DNA from: JANNMJ01 sp031397815
GTDB taxonomy: Bacteria > Bacteroidota > Bacteroidia > Cytophagales > Hymenobacteraceae
Reading direction: 5' to 3'
NCBI GenBank assembly: GCA_031397815.1
Contig: JANNMJ010000142.1
Location: forward strand, 1-20,575
Length of the DNA: 20,575 nt
A model generated the notes under the pieces. That model was not told the origin of the DNA. It did no database searches and worked only from the letters and a program-made list of their open reading frames with translations. Positions 9,179 to 15,253 of the stretch are shown here, one piece after another. Each line of letters opens with the position of its first letter. The first letter of the stretch is position 1. A program made the translations under genes and the position numbers.

Positions 9179-9186
9179 CTAAGATA
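9179..9186 (-). promoter_or_regulatory. Possible -7 box (TATCTTAG) for the phosphatase cassette
   Basis: On the minus strand TATCTTAG matches seven of eight positions of TAnnTTTG and lies about 25 bases before the TTG start at 9154. The same octamer lies upstream of the small membrane protein at 14684-14914. No good -33 element is seen. It would give the phosphatase-STAS-kinase genes their own promoter, separate from guaB. Confidence 0.3.
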
Positions 9187-9199
9187 GCGCCAACAAGCC

Positions 9200-9222
9200 G
9201 GGCAGCCCGTACGGAGCTGCCC
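9200..9222. terminator. Hairpin downstream of guaB
   Basis: Perfect arms gggcagc (9200-9206) and gctgccc (9216-9222) enclose a further ccg/cgg pair. On the minus strand it is followed by a weak T-rich stretch (GGCTTGTTGG). A second perfect 8-bp stem (9257-9264 with 9272-9279) spans the guaB stop codon. Together they probably end or attenuate guaB transcription before the phosphatase cassette. Confidence 0.5.
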
Positions 9223-9265
9223 AGTGATTAGTTCGCCAACGAGGCATTTTGGCCCGACAGCCGCG

Positions 9266-10738
9266 CTAGCTGCGGCTGTAATTCGGCGCTTCCCGCGTGA
9301 TTTGCACGTCGTGCGGGTGCGATTCGCGCAGCCCCGCGCCGGTAATCTGCACCATCTGCGCCTGCTGAAGCGCGGGCACGTCGGCGGCGCCCACGTAGCC
9401 CATTCCGGCTCGCAACCCGCCGGTGAGCTGGTACAGCACCTCGGCTACCGCGCCCTTGAACGGTACGCGCCCGACGATGCCCTCGGGCACGAGCTTCTTG
9501 ATATCGTCCTCAGCATCTTGGAAATAGCGGTCTTTCGAGCCGTCTTCCATCGCTTCCAACGACCCCATTCCGCGATAGGTCTTGAATTTGCGGCCTTCGT
9601 AGAGCTGCACTTCGCCGGGCGCTTCCTCGGTCCCCGCGAGCAGCGAGCCGATCATCACGGTAGCGGCGCCACCGGCCAGGGCCTTCACCACATCGCCGGA
9701 AAACTTGATGCCGCCGTCGGCAATCACCGGAATGCCGGTGCCGATCAAGCCGCGCGCTGCTTCCATCACCGCCGAAAGCTGCGGCACGCCGATCCCCGCG
9801 ATGATGCGGGTAGTGCAGATGCTGCCCGGCCCTACGCCCACTTTCACGGCATCGGCGCCAGCATCGGCGAGGGCTTTGGCGCCTTCGGCGGTCGCGACGT
9901 TCCCGGCGATGAGGTCGAGGTTCGGGAAGAGCGCTTTCAGCCGCCGCACGGCATCCAACACCCCGCGCGAGTGGCCGTGCGCGGTGTCGAGGCTCACCAC
10001 ATCTACGCCCGCTTCCACGAGGGCAGCCACGCGCGCTTCCAGTTCAGCGGTGACCCCGACGGCCGCTCCGGCGCGGAGCCGCCCGAACTCGTCCTTGCAC
10101 GCGTACGGGCGGTCTTTTTTCTTGATGATGTCGCGGTACGTAATCAGCCCGGCGAGGTGGCCTTTGGCGTCTACGACAGGCAGCTTCTCGATCCGGTTTT
10201 CGCGCAGAATGTCTTCCGCTTCTTGGAGCGTGGTGCCAGGAGCGGCCGTGATGAGCGGCATCGGCGTCATGATTTCCGTCAGCGAGCGCTGCGCGTCGCG
10301 CTCGAAGCGAAGGTCGCGGTTGGTGACGATGCCGCGCAGGGTGCCGTCGGCAGAAACAATCGGGATTCCGCCGATTCCCAGCTCGCGCATCACGCGGTGC
10401 GCGTCTGCCACGACGCCGGTTTCGGGGAGTGTTACGGGGTCGAGAATCATCCCCGATTCCGAGCGTTTCACGCGGCGCACCTGCTCGGCCTGCCGCTGAA
10501 TGCTCATGTTCTTATGGATGAACCCCAAACCGCCTTCCCGCGCAACGGCAATTGCCATTTCGGACTCGGTAACCGTGTCCATCGCCGCCGCTACCAGCGG
10601 AATGTTCAGGCGGATGCGGCGCGTAAGCCAGGTGCTCGTGTCGGTATCGCGGGGGAGAACTTCTGAATAGGCCGGTAGCAGGAGTACGTCGTCGTACGTA
10701 AGAGCCTGAAAAGCGATTTTCGGAGCAGAAGCGGGCAT
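9266..10738 (-). CDS. guaB: Inosine-5'-monophosphate dehydrogenase
   Basis: A complete 490-aa IMPDH. It oxidises IMP to XMP with NAD+, the committed step of guanine nucleotide synthesis, in the cytoplasm. The N-terminal catalytic half begins ALTYDDVLLLPAYSEVLP. A pair of CBS domains occupies about 100-205 (IMTPMPLITA, EKLPVVD). The catalytic loop is GPGSICTTR with Cys308, followed by the GGIKFSGD and MIGSLLAGTEEAPGE phosphate-binding motifs and the C-terminal GAGLRESHPHD. The ATG at 10738 is preferred over a longer upstream frame because the protein family starts here and a -7 box lies just upstream. All expected motifs are intact. Confidence 0.98.
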   Translation of the reverse strand: MPASAPKIAFQALTYDDVLLLPAYSEVLPRDTDTSTWLTRRIRLNIPLVAAAMDTVTESEMAIAVAREGGLGFIHKNMSIQRQAEQVRRVKRSESGMILDPVTLPETGVVADAHRVMRELGIGGIPIVSADGTLRGIVTNRDLRFERDAQRSLTEIMTPMPLITAAPGTTLQEAEDILRENRIEKLPVVDAKGHLAGLITYRDIIKKKDRPYACKDEFGRLRAGAAVGVTAELEARVAALVEAGVDVVSLDTAHGHSRGVLDAVRRLKALFPNLDLIAGNVATAEGAKALADAGADAVKVGVGPGSICTTRIIAGIGVPQLSAVMEAARGLIGTGIPVIADGGIKFSGDVVKALAGGAATVMIGSLLAGTEEAPGEVQLYEGRKFKTYRGMGSLEAMEDGSKDRYFQDAEDDIKKLVPEGIVGRVPFKGAVAEVLYQLTGGLRAGMGYVGAADVPALQQAQMVQITGAGLRESHPHDVQITREAPNYSRS

Positions 10739-11084
10739 CGGCAATGGGGAGACAAGGGGTGAATGGTGCAGCCCCCTATTGCCGCGCAAAGGTAGGGAGA
10801 GTAGGTGGGGTTATAGTTGTGAAGCGCGCGTTAACACCGATTCTGATTTGTTGAGCTTAGTAACGGACGCAGGGTTTCAGACGTCTTCTGCATCGACGCT
10901 GGTTGATCGCATTACGCCGCTGAACGCCCGTGATTCCTTGCAGAATTTCCCAACCAAACAAGGATTTAGCAGGATTGCCGTAACTTTCTAGCCGGAATCT
11001 TGATGAATTGGCGCATCCGGCCGGTTCCGTCAGCCTTCGTCATTCGTTTTCTCCTTCCACAATCCCCCCAATCCACTTTATTCA
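10739..11084. other. Divergent intergenic region, guaB / T9SS cargo gene
   Basis: This 346-bp gap between divergent genes holds the putative guaB -7 box (10787-10794) and, on the plus strand, TAACTTTC at 10981-10988, a seven-of-eight match to TAnnTTTG about 97 bases before the T9SS gene. An open frame crosses its left part but lacks a credible start and protein character. I see no RNA gene. Confidence 0.5.
10787..10794 (-). promoter_or_regulatory. -7 promoter box TACCTTTG for guaB
   Basis: TACCTTTG on the minus strand is an exact match to the Bacteroidota -7 consensus TAnnTTTG. Transcription from it would start near 10780, leaving a leader of about 42 bases before the guaB ATG at 10738 and ruling out a start further upstream. 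A clear -33 TTTG is not seen. The same octamer precedes the acyl-CoA dehydrogenase gene. Confidence 0.5.
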
Positions 11085-13964
11085 ATGCCCACGTCTACTT
11101 TGTCTGGGATAACGCGTTTCGGACAGCGGCTCGCTGCCGGTGCAGCGCTCCTGGTGCTTTCGGCTGGTGCGGCGCACGCACAGGTTGTGCCGCTTTACGG
11201 GTTCACGAACTCCACCGCCACGTACGCGCCGCTGACCGGGGCCACGCAGTTCGACCCCGCTGCCGGTGGTGGTACGGCCGATGACGGCTACTCGCAGCCG
11301 CAGACGATTCCGTTCAGCTTTCGCTTCGGATTCAATTCCTATACGACCTATGTAGTCAGCAACAACGGCTGGCTGACGTTCGGCACGGGCGCCACGACGT
11401 ACCAAACGCCGCTGAACGCTTCGACGGATCAAATGATCGGCTTCTTCGCGAAAGACCTTCGCTCCGATGGTCCGAGCACGAAGTATTCGGCGATCACGAC
11501 CGGTACGGCGCCGAACCGTATCCACAAGATTCAGGCAGCCGATTTCGTGCAATATGGCAACACCAACGCGACGGGTAATGCCCAAGTCTGGCTGTATGAG
11601 ACGGGCGACATCGAGATTCACTACGGAGCCTTCAACAGGGATTGGACGCCCGGCACTACCAACGGGGTGCAGGTGGGTCTGCGCGGCTCCGGCATCGCCG
11701 ATGCGCGCGTTATCCGCGGCACTTGGGCGGTGCCCGTAGCGGGTACCAGCACTGCTGATGTGTTGCCGAATACCGGCGCTAACGGCGAAACCCCCGCTAA
11801 CGGACAGGTTTTCCGGTTCGTTTTACCTGCCGGCGACCTCACCCCGCCCGTTGTGGGCAACGTGGCTCTGACGCCCGGCGGCGGCACCTGCTTGCCAAGC
11901 GCCCACACCGTGACCGTTAACCCCACCGACGCTTCCGGCATCGCCCGGGCCGAGCTGGTGTACACCGTGGGCTCAGCGGCTCCCGTGACGTTGGCAATGA
12001 CTCGCGCCGGTAATGCTTTCTCGGCTACTATTCCGGCGCAAGGCTCGAACGGGGTTCGGTACTTCGTGCGGGTAGTCGATTCGGGGAACAACTCGCTCGT
12101 GTCGCAGTCGCTCGTGGGCGCTTACCGCGATGCCTCGCTCAACATCAACGCTGGGCCAGACCAAAGCACGTTCGCGGGTCTGACGGCCACGCTTTCGGCG
12201 TCGTCGTCGCTCGGCGGCACCGTCCGGATTACGGAGTTCACGTTCTTCGCTCAAGGCGGAACAGGTGCTACGAACCCGTACCCATCCTACATCCCGACCG
12301 GCACGGAAGACTTCGTGGAAATCACGAACCTCGGCACCGGTCAGGTCGATATGTCGAGCTACGGATTTGAAGTGCAGGGCGGTGGCGCGGCGCGCACCTA
12401 CTCGTTCCCGAACGGCACCATTCTGCAACCGCAGAACGTATTGGTGCTCCACATCGGCTCCGGTACCGATGATACCGGCAACAACTACTACAACACGGGT
12501 GGCCTGAATGACCAGCTGACTTCTGGCAACGACCAAGCTTTCGTGCTGACCTCGGCCACCGGCCAAGTGGTGGATGCTGTGGTGGTAAACAACTTCACCC
12601 CAGCCGCCCCCATTACTGCTACCGACTGGACGAGCCGGGGCGTCAGCAGCCCGCGTAACATCGCGGGTGCCGGCCTCTACGGTGCTGATAACAACGACGA
12701 TACCAACTGGGCCGATGGCACCAGCACCCAACAGTCCATCGGCGCGCTCAACACCGGTTTGCCAATCATTCCGTCGTCCGCCGCCGTCACCTGGACGGGG
12801 CCGGGAATCACGGGCACCTCGACGGCTAACCCGTTGACTACTTATGCTTTCCCGTCGTCGGGTACATACACGTACATCGCCTCGATCTCGAACGGTGCTT
12901 GCACGGCGCGCGATACGGTCGTGGTAACTGCCACCACGCCAACGGCGCCGGATGTCGATTTCTCGGCCAGCAACACCGCCCCGAACATCAACGAAGTGGT
13001 TCGCCTGCGCGACCTGTCGGTCAATACGCCTTCGTCGTGGCGGTGGCGCATCTCGCCATCGGCCGGCGCTGGTTTCTATGGCAACACCACCGCCACCAGC
13101 CAGAACCCATTCGTGGCGTTCAGCGTCGGCGGCTGCTACTCGATCACGCTGACGGCCACGAACATCGCCGGGACGGATTCTCTGACCAAGACGTCGTACA
13201 TCTGCGTCAACCTCAGCCCGTATTGCCTCAATCTGCACGCCTCGGCTTGCACGAACGGCTTCATCAATGCGGTTCAGATCGACTCGACGTCGCTCCGCAA
13301 CCGTGGCACCGGCTGCGCTACCGGTTCCGCCACGAACCCCGCGTACACTTCCTACGCACCGTCCGACAGCACCACCGCCAGCCTCAACGCCGGTTCGTCG
13401 TATAACCTGACAGTCACGAACTCCTCTATCGGCGGCATCGGCGCATGGATCGACTACAACGGCGACGAGCGTTTCGATACTACGGAATTCATCCGCGTCA
13501 AAGTCTCGACGGCCGGTACGGCTGGTCAGGCCGCTACGGTGCGTTTCCAGGTGCCCGTGACGGCAGCCCTCGGAATGACGGGAATGCGTATCCGGAACCG
13601 TCGGGTGGCAACGCCCGGCCAGACCGATGCCTGCACCCAGTTCTTCTCCGACGGCGAGACAGAGGACTACATGATCAACATCCTCGCGCCATTGCCAATC
13701 GGGCTTGGCTCGGAGCGCGTGAGTGCGCTGGAAGTGTATCCGAACCCAAGCACGGGCGTTTTCCGGATCGATTTGACCAACACGGGCGCCCGTCGCATTC
13801 AGCTGACTGTGACCGATGCGCTCGGTCGCATCATCCGGACGCAGCGTGCGCAGGACAACACGGTGGCTGAGCTGCCGTTACAGGACCTGTCGACGGGGAT
13901 TTATTTCCTGCGCGTTCAGCTCGATGACGAAGTAGGCTTCCGCCGCATCGAAATCCGTAAATAA
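11085..13964 (+). CDS. Secreted multidomain protein with LTD, PKD, GEVED and T9SS sorting domains
   Basis: A 959-aa exported protein. The signal peptide runs to AHA|Q (residue 32). The N-terminal ~250 residues are a beta-rich region (SNNGWLTFGTG, HYGAFNRDW) like those seen in other secreted Bacteroidota proteins. A lamin-tail (LTD) domain lies at about 379-520 (VRITEFTFFA, DFVEITNLGTGQVDMSSYGF). A PKD-like fold lies at about 622-709 (CYSITLTATNIAGTDS). A GEVED domain lies at about 712-866 (GAWIDYNGDERFD, DGETEDY). A type A T9SS C-terminal sorting domain lies at about 879-959 (LEVYPNPSTGVF, LSTGIYFLRV). It is therefore carried across the outer membrane by T9SS and probably anchored or released at the surface. 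No catalytic domain is evident; an adhesive or structural role is inference. Confidence 0.93.
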   Translation: MPTSTLSGITRFGQRLAAGAALLVLSAGAAHAQVVPLYGFTNSTATYAPLTGATQFDPAAGGGTADDGYSQPQTIPFSFRFGFNSYTTYVVSNNGWLTFGTGATTYQTPLNASTDQMIGFFAKDLRSDGPSTKYSAITTGTAPNRIHKIQAADFVQYGNTNATGNAQVWLYETGDIEIHYGAFNRDWTPGTTNGVQVGLRGSGIADARVIRGTWAVPVAGTSTADVLPNTGANGETPANGQVFRFVLPAGDLTPPVVGNVALTPGGGTCLPSAHTVTVNPTDASGIARAELVYTVGSAAPVTLAMTRAGNAFSATIPAQGSNGVRYFVRVVDSGNNSLVSQSLVGAYRDASLNINAGPDQSTFAGLTATLSASSSLGGTVRITEFTFFAQGGTGATNPYPSYIPTGTEDFVEITNLGTGQVDMSSYGFEVQGGGAARTYSFPNGTILQPQNVLVLHIGSGTDDTGNNYYNTGGLNDQLTSGNDQAFVLTSATGQVVDAVVVNNFTPAAPITATDWTSRGVSSPRNIAGAGLYGADNNDDTNWADGTSTQQSIGALNTGLPIIPSSAAVTWTGPGITGTSTANPLTTYAFPSSGTYTYIASISNGACTARDTVVVTATTPTAPDVDFSASNTAPNINEVVRLRDLSVNTPSSWRWRISPSAGAGFYGNTTATSQNPFVAFSVGGCYSITLTATNIAGTDSLTKTSYICVNLSPYCLNLHASACTNGFINAVQIDSTSLRNRGTGCATGSATNPAYTSYAPSDSTTASLNAGSSYNLTVTNSSIGGIGAWIDYNGDERFDTTEFIRVKVSTAGTAGQAATVRFQVPVTAALGMTGMRIRNRRVATPGQTDACTQFFSDGETEDYMINILAPLPIGLGSERVSALEVYPNPSTGVFRIDLTNTGARRIQLTVTDALGRIIRTQRAQDNTVAELPLQDLSTGIYFLRVQLDDEVGFRRIEIRK

Positions 13965-13993
13965 GCGGCCTTGCTGCTTTCCTGAAAATACGC

Positions 13994-14028
13994 AAAAAGG
14001 GCCGCACTACACAGTGCGGCCCTTTTTT
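13994..14028. terminator. Rho-independent terminator after the T9SS cargo gene
   Basis: A perfect 15-bp stem, arms 13994-14008 and 14013-14027, with loop acac and a run of six T ending at 14028. The A-run on the other side would also let it act on the minus strand. It closes the T9SS gene 30 bases after its stop. Confidence 0.95.
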
Positions 14029-14100
14029 ATGAGGGTTGGTTGCCGGAACGTGCGTTGCGATTCCGGCTGGTTTCGTCCTTTGATTTCTTCTTTCGACTTC

Positions 14101-14658
14101 TTGATTACCCACGCTTCCGTCTTTCCCCCCCAAATCGCGATTACCGGCCCCGAATCGAGCGGCAAATCGGTACTGGCCGCGTGGCTGGCTGCCGATTTTG
14201 GTACGCTCTGGGTACCCGAATACGCCCGCGAATACCTCACCGCGCTTCCTGACCCGGCCGCGTATACGCTCGCTGATTTGGAGGCGATTGCGCGCGGTCA
14301 GCTCGCGGCGGAAGCGCGTGCAGCTACCACGACGCCCGCTGGGCGCCCGCTCATCTGCGATACCGATTTATTAGTGATTCTGATTTGGGCCGAAGAACGC
14401 TTCGGCCAATGCCCGCCGTGGCTGCGCGCCGCCGCCCTTTCCCCCCACGCGTACGCCGTACGGCTGCTCCTGCACCCGGATCTACCGTGGGAGCCGGACC
14501 CCCTGCGCGAAGCCCCCGACCCCGCGCTCCGCGCCTACCTACTCGAACGGTACCGCGCCACCCTGCAAGCCGCCGGTCTTCCCTTTACCGAAATCACTGG
14601 TTTAGGGGAAGCGCGGTTTCAAACGGCGGCGCACGCCATCCGGCAGCACCTCGGCTAG
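14101..14658 (+). CDS. NadR-like P-loop ATPase/nucleoside kinase
   Basis: About 185 aa from TTG 14101. The frame is open back to 14014, but those starts lie in the terminator, and homologues begin a few residues before the P-loop. Walker A is GPESSGKS (residues 16-23); the NadR-kinase hallmarks VPEYAREYL, DLEAIARGQ and DTDLLVILIWAEERFG are present. The family (AAA_28) resembles the ribosylnicotinamide kinase domain of NadR and phosphorylates nucleoside-like substrates. In Bacteroidota such genes are found near thiamine or NAD-precursor uptake genes; here a TPP-riboswitch-controlled receptor lies about 470 bases downstream. A role in vitamin salvage is therefore plausible, but the substrate cannot be read from sequence. 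The TTG start is the main uncertainty. Confidence 0.82.
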   Translation: MITHASVFPPQIAITGPESSGKSVLAAWLAADFGTLWVPEYAREYLTALPDPAAYTLADLEAIARGQLAAEARAATTTPAGRPLICDTDLLVILIWAEERFGQCPPWLRAAALSPHAYAVRLLLHPDLPWEPDPLREAPDPALRAYLLERYRATLQAAGLPFTEITGLGEARFQTAAHAIRQHLG

Positions 14659-14690
14659 CTGACTGAGCTAGCTGACTGAGCTAGCTGATA
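14654..14690. repeat. 13-bp tandem repeat at convergent gene ends
   Basis: Two full copies of gctagctgactga (14654-14666, 14667-14679) and a partial third to 14690. The unit contains the self-complementary AGCTAGCT. The first copy provides the TAG of the kinase-like gene (14656-14658), and the third provides the TAG of the opposing small gene (14681-14683). Confidence 0.85.
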
Positions 14691-14914
14691 CGCAGCGGCC
14701 GGGGTTGACGCGGACGGTGGTAATCAGGCTCGAAATCGGAGATGGGGCGGGTGATGCCGGGCGGTAAATCGAGATCGGGGAGATCGTCGCCGAGAGGTTC
14801 GCCGCCCTCGTCGCTGTTATCTGTAGCGGGCGGGGGGAGCGAATGCTGGCGCGGTAACACGAGGAAATAACCAAGCAAGGCCACCACAAGGGCTGAGTAA
14901 AGAAGTGATAGCAT
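14681..14914 (-). CDS. Small membrane-anchored acidic/proline-rich protein
   Basis: A 77-aa protein from ATG 14914; a longer frame to 15013 exists but has no membrane-protein-like extension. Residues 1-21 form one hydrophobic helix (LLYSALVVALLGYFLVLP). The rest is a hydrophilic tail, acidic and proline-rich (DDLPDLDLPPGITRPISDFE), ending in a basic patch RPRQPRPLRIS. I do not recognise the family. The codon use, clean helix-plus-tail layout and an upstream TATCTTAG box argue that it is a real gene. It converges on the NadR-like gene and is divergent from the TPP-controlled receptor. Confidence 0.6.
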   Translation of the reverse strand: MLSLLYSALVVALLGYFLVLPRQHSLPPPATDNSDEGGEPLGDDLPDLDLPPGITRPISDFEPDYHRPRQPRPLRIS

Positions 14915-15116
14915 GGAAGTGCGGCGGGAAGTGGAAAATGTGAGGAAGAGGCGGGGCGGGTAGTGAAGCAAGAAACCTAAGATACGTAACCTCCACCCCG
15001 GAAGGTTAAGCAAATGAACACATTAAGGACGGCGCAGCCCCTCAGCAGGTTGCCCCGTAACGGACTGAAAGTGAAGATACGTAAGTAACGGGCGTGAGGT
15101 AATGTTGTTCGGTCGT
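14915..15116. other. Intergenic region with repeated aagatacgtaa
   Basis: Between the divergent small gene and the riboswitch. The 11-mer aagatacgtaa occurs at 14979-14989 and 15074-15084 in the same orientation; on the minus strand each contains TATCTT, and the first extends to TATCTTAG, a possible -7 box for the small membrane protein. Nothing else was recognised. Confidence 0.35.
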
Positions 15117-15124
15117 TAAATTTG
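15117..15124 (+). promoter_or_regulatory. -7 promoter box TAAATTTG before the TPP riboswitch
   Basis: An exact match to TAnnTTTG. It would start transcription near 15131, right at the first bases of the riboswitch aptamer, which is the expected geometry. No convincing -33 box is seen. Confidence 0.5.
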
Positions 15125-15130
15125 CAGCAC

Positions 15131-15222
15131 GTTTAGGGGTGCTGCCTATTTCCGGCTTCGGAAATCAGGCGGCTGAGATTATACCCATTGAACCTGAACC
15201 GGGTAATGCCGGCGAAGGGAAC
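15131..15222 (+). promoter_or_regulatory. TPP (THI-box) riboswitch
   Basis: The thi-box core is present and in order: aggggtgctgcc at the 5' end, a variable stem (ccggcttcgg), ggctgagattatacccattg, then aacctgaaccgggtaatgcc and ggcgaaggga. These match the conserved CUGAGA, ACCC, GAACCUGA and GGUAAUGCC(G)GCG(A)AGGGA segments of the aptamer. It binds thiamine pyrophosphate and lowers expression of the gene behind it. The downstream gene is a TonB-dependent receptor, so this marks that receptor as thiamine-linked. Confidence 0.96.
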
Positions 15223-15227
15223 AAACC

Positions 15228-15250
15228 AGCAGCCGGTGGGTTCGGCTGCT
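15228..15250 (+). promoter_or_regulatory. Hairpin after the riboswitch, possible expression platform
   Basis: Perfect 7-bp arms agcagcc (15228-15234) and ggctgct (15244-15250) directly follow the aptamer and end 3 bases before the GTG at 15254. There is no T-tract immediately after, so control of translation is more likely than a terminator. T-rich sequence occurs only at 15314-15331. Confidence 0.4.
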
Positions 15251-15253
15251 CTC

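Noticed and set aside
9224..10666. Long plus-strand open frame of 480 codons
   Set aside because: It lies antisense to guaB, whose motifs are complete; histidine/arginine-rich shadow frame.
10779..10991. Plus-strand open frame of 70 codons in the guaB upstream gap
   Set aside because: It starts at a TTG inside the guaB -7 region, has no ribosome-binding site and shows no domain; left as non-coding.
11973..13238. Minus-strand open frame of 421 codons
   Set aside because: It is antisense to the T9SS cargo gene, with low-complexity arginine-rich sequence and no domain.
14014..14100. N-terminal extension of the NadR-like protein
   Set aside because: It would begin in the terminator stem or T-tract of the preceding gene and adds no family sequence.
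15188..15253. N-terminal extension of the TonB receptor from TTG 15188
   Set aside because: The codons lie inside the TPP aptamer; translation from there is not credible.
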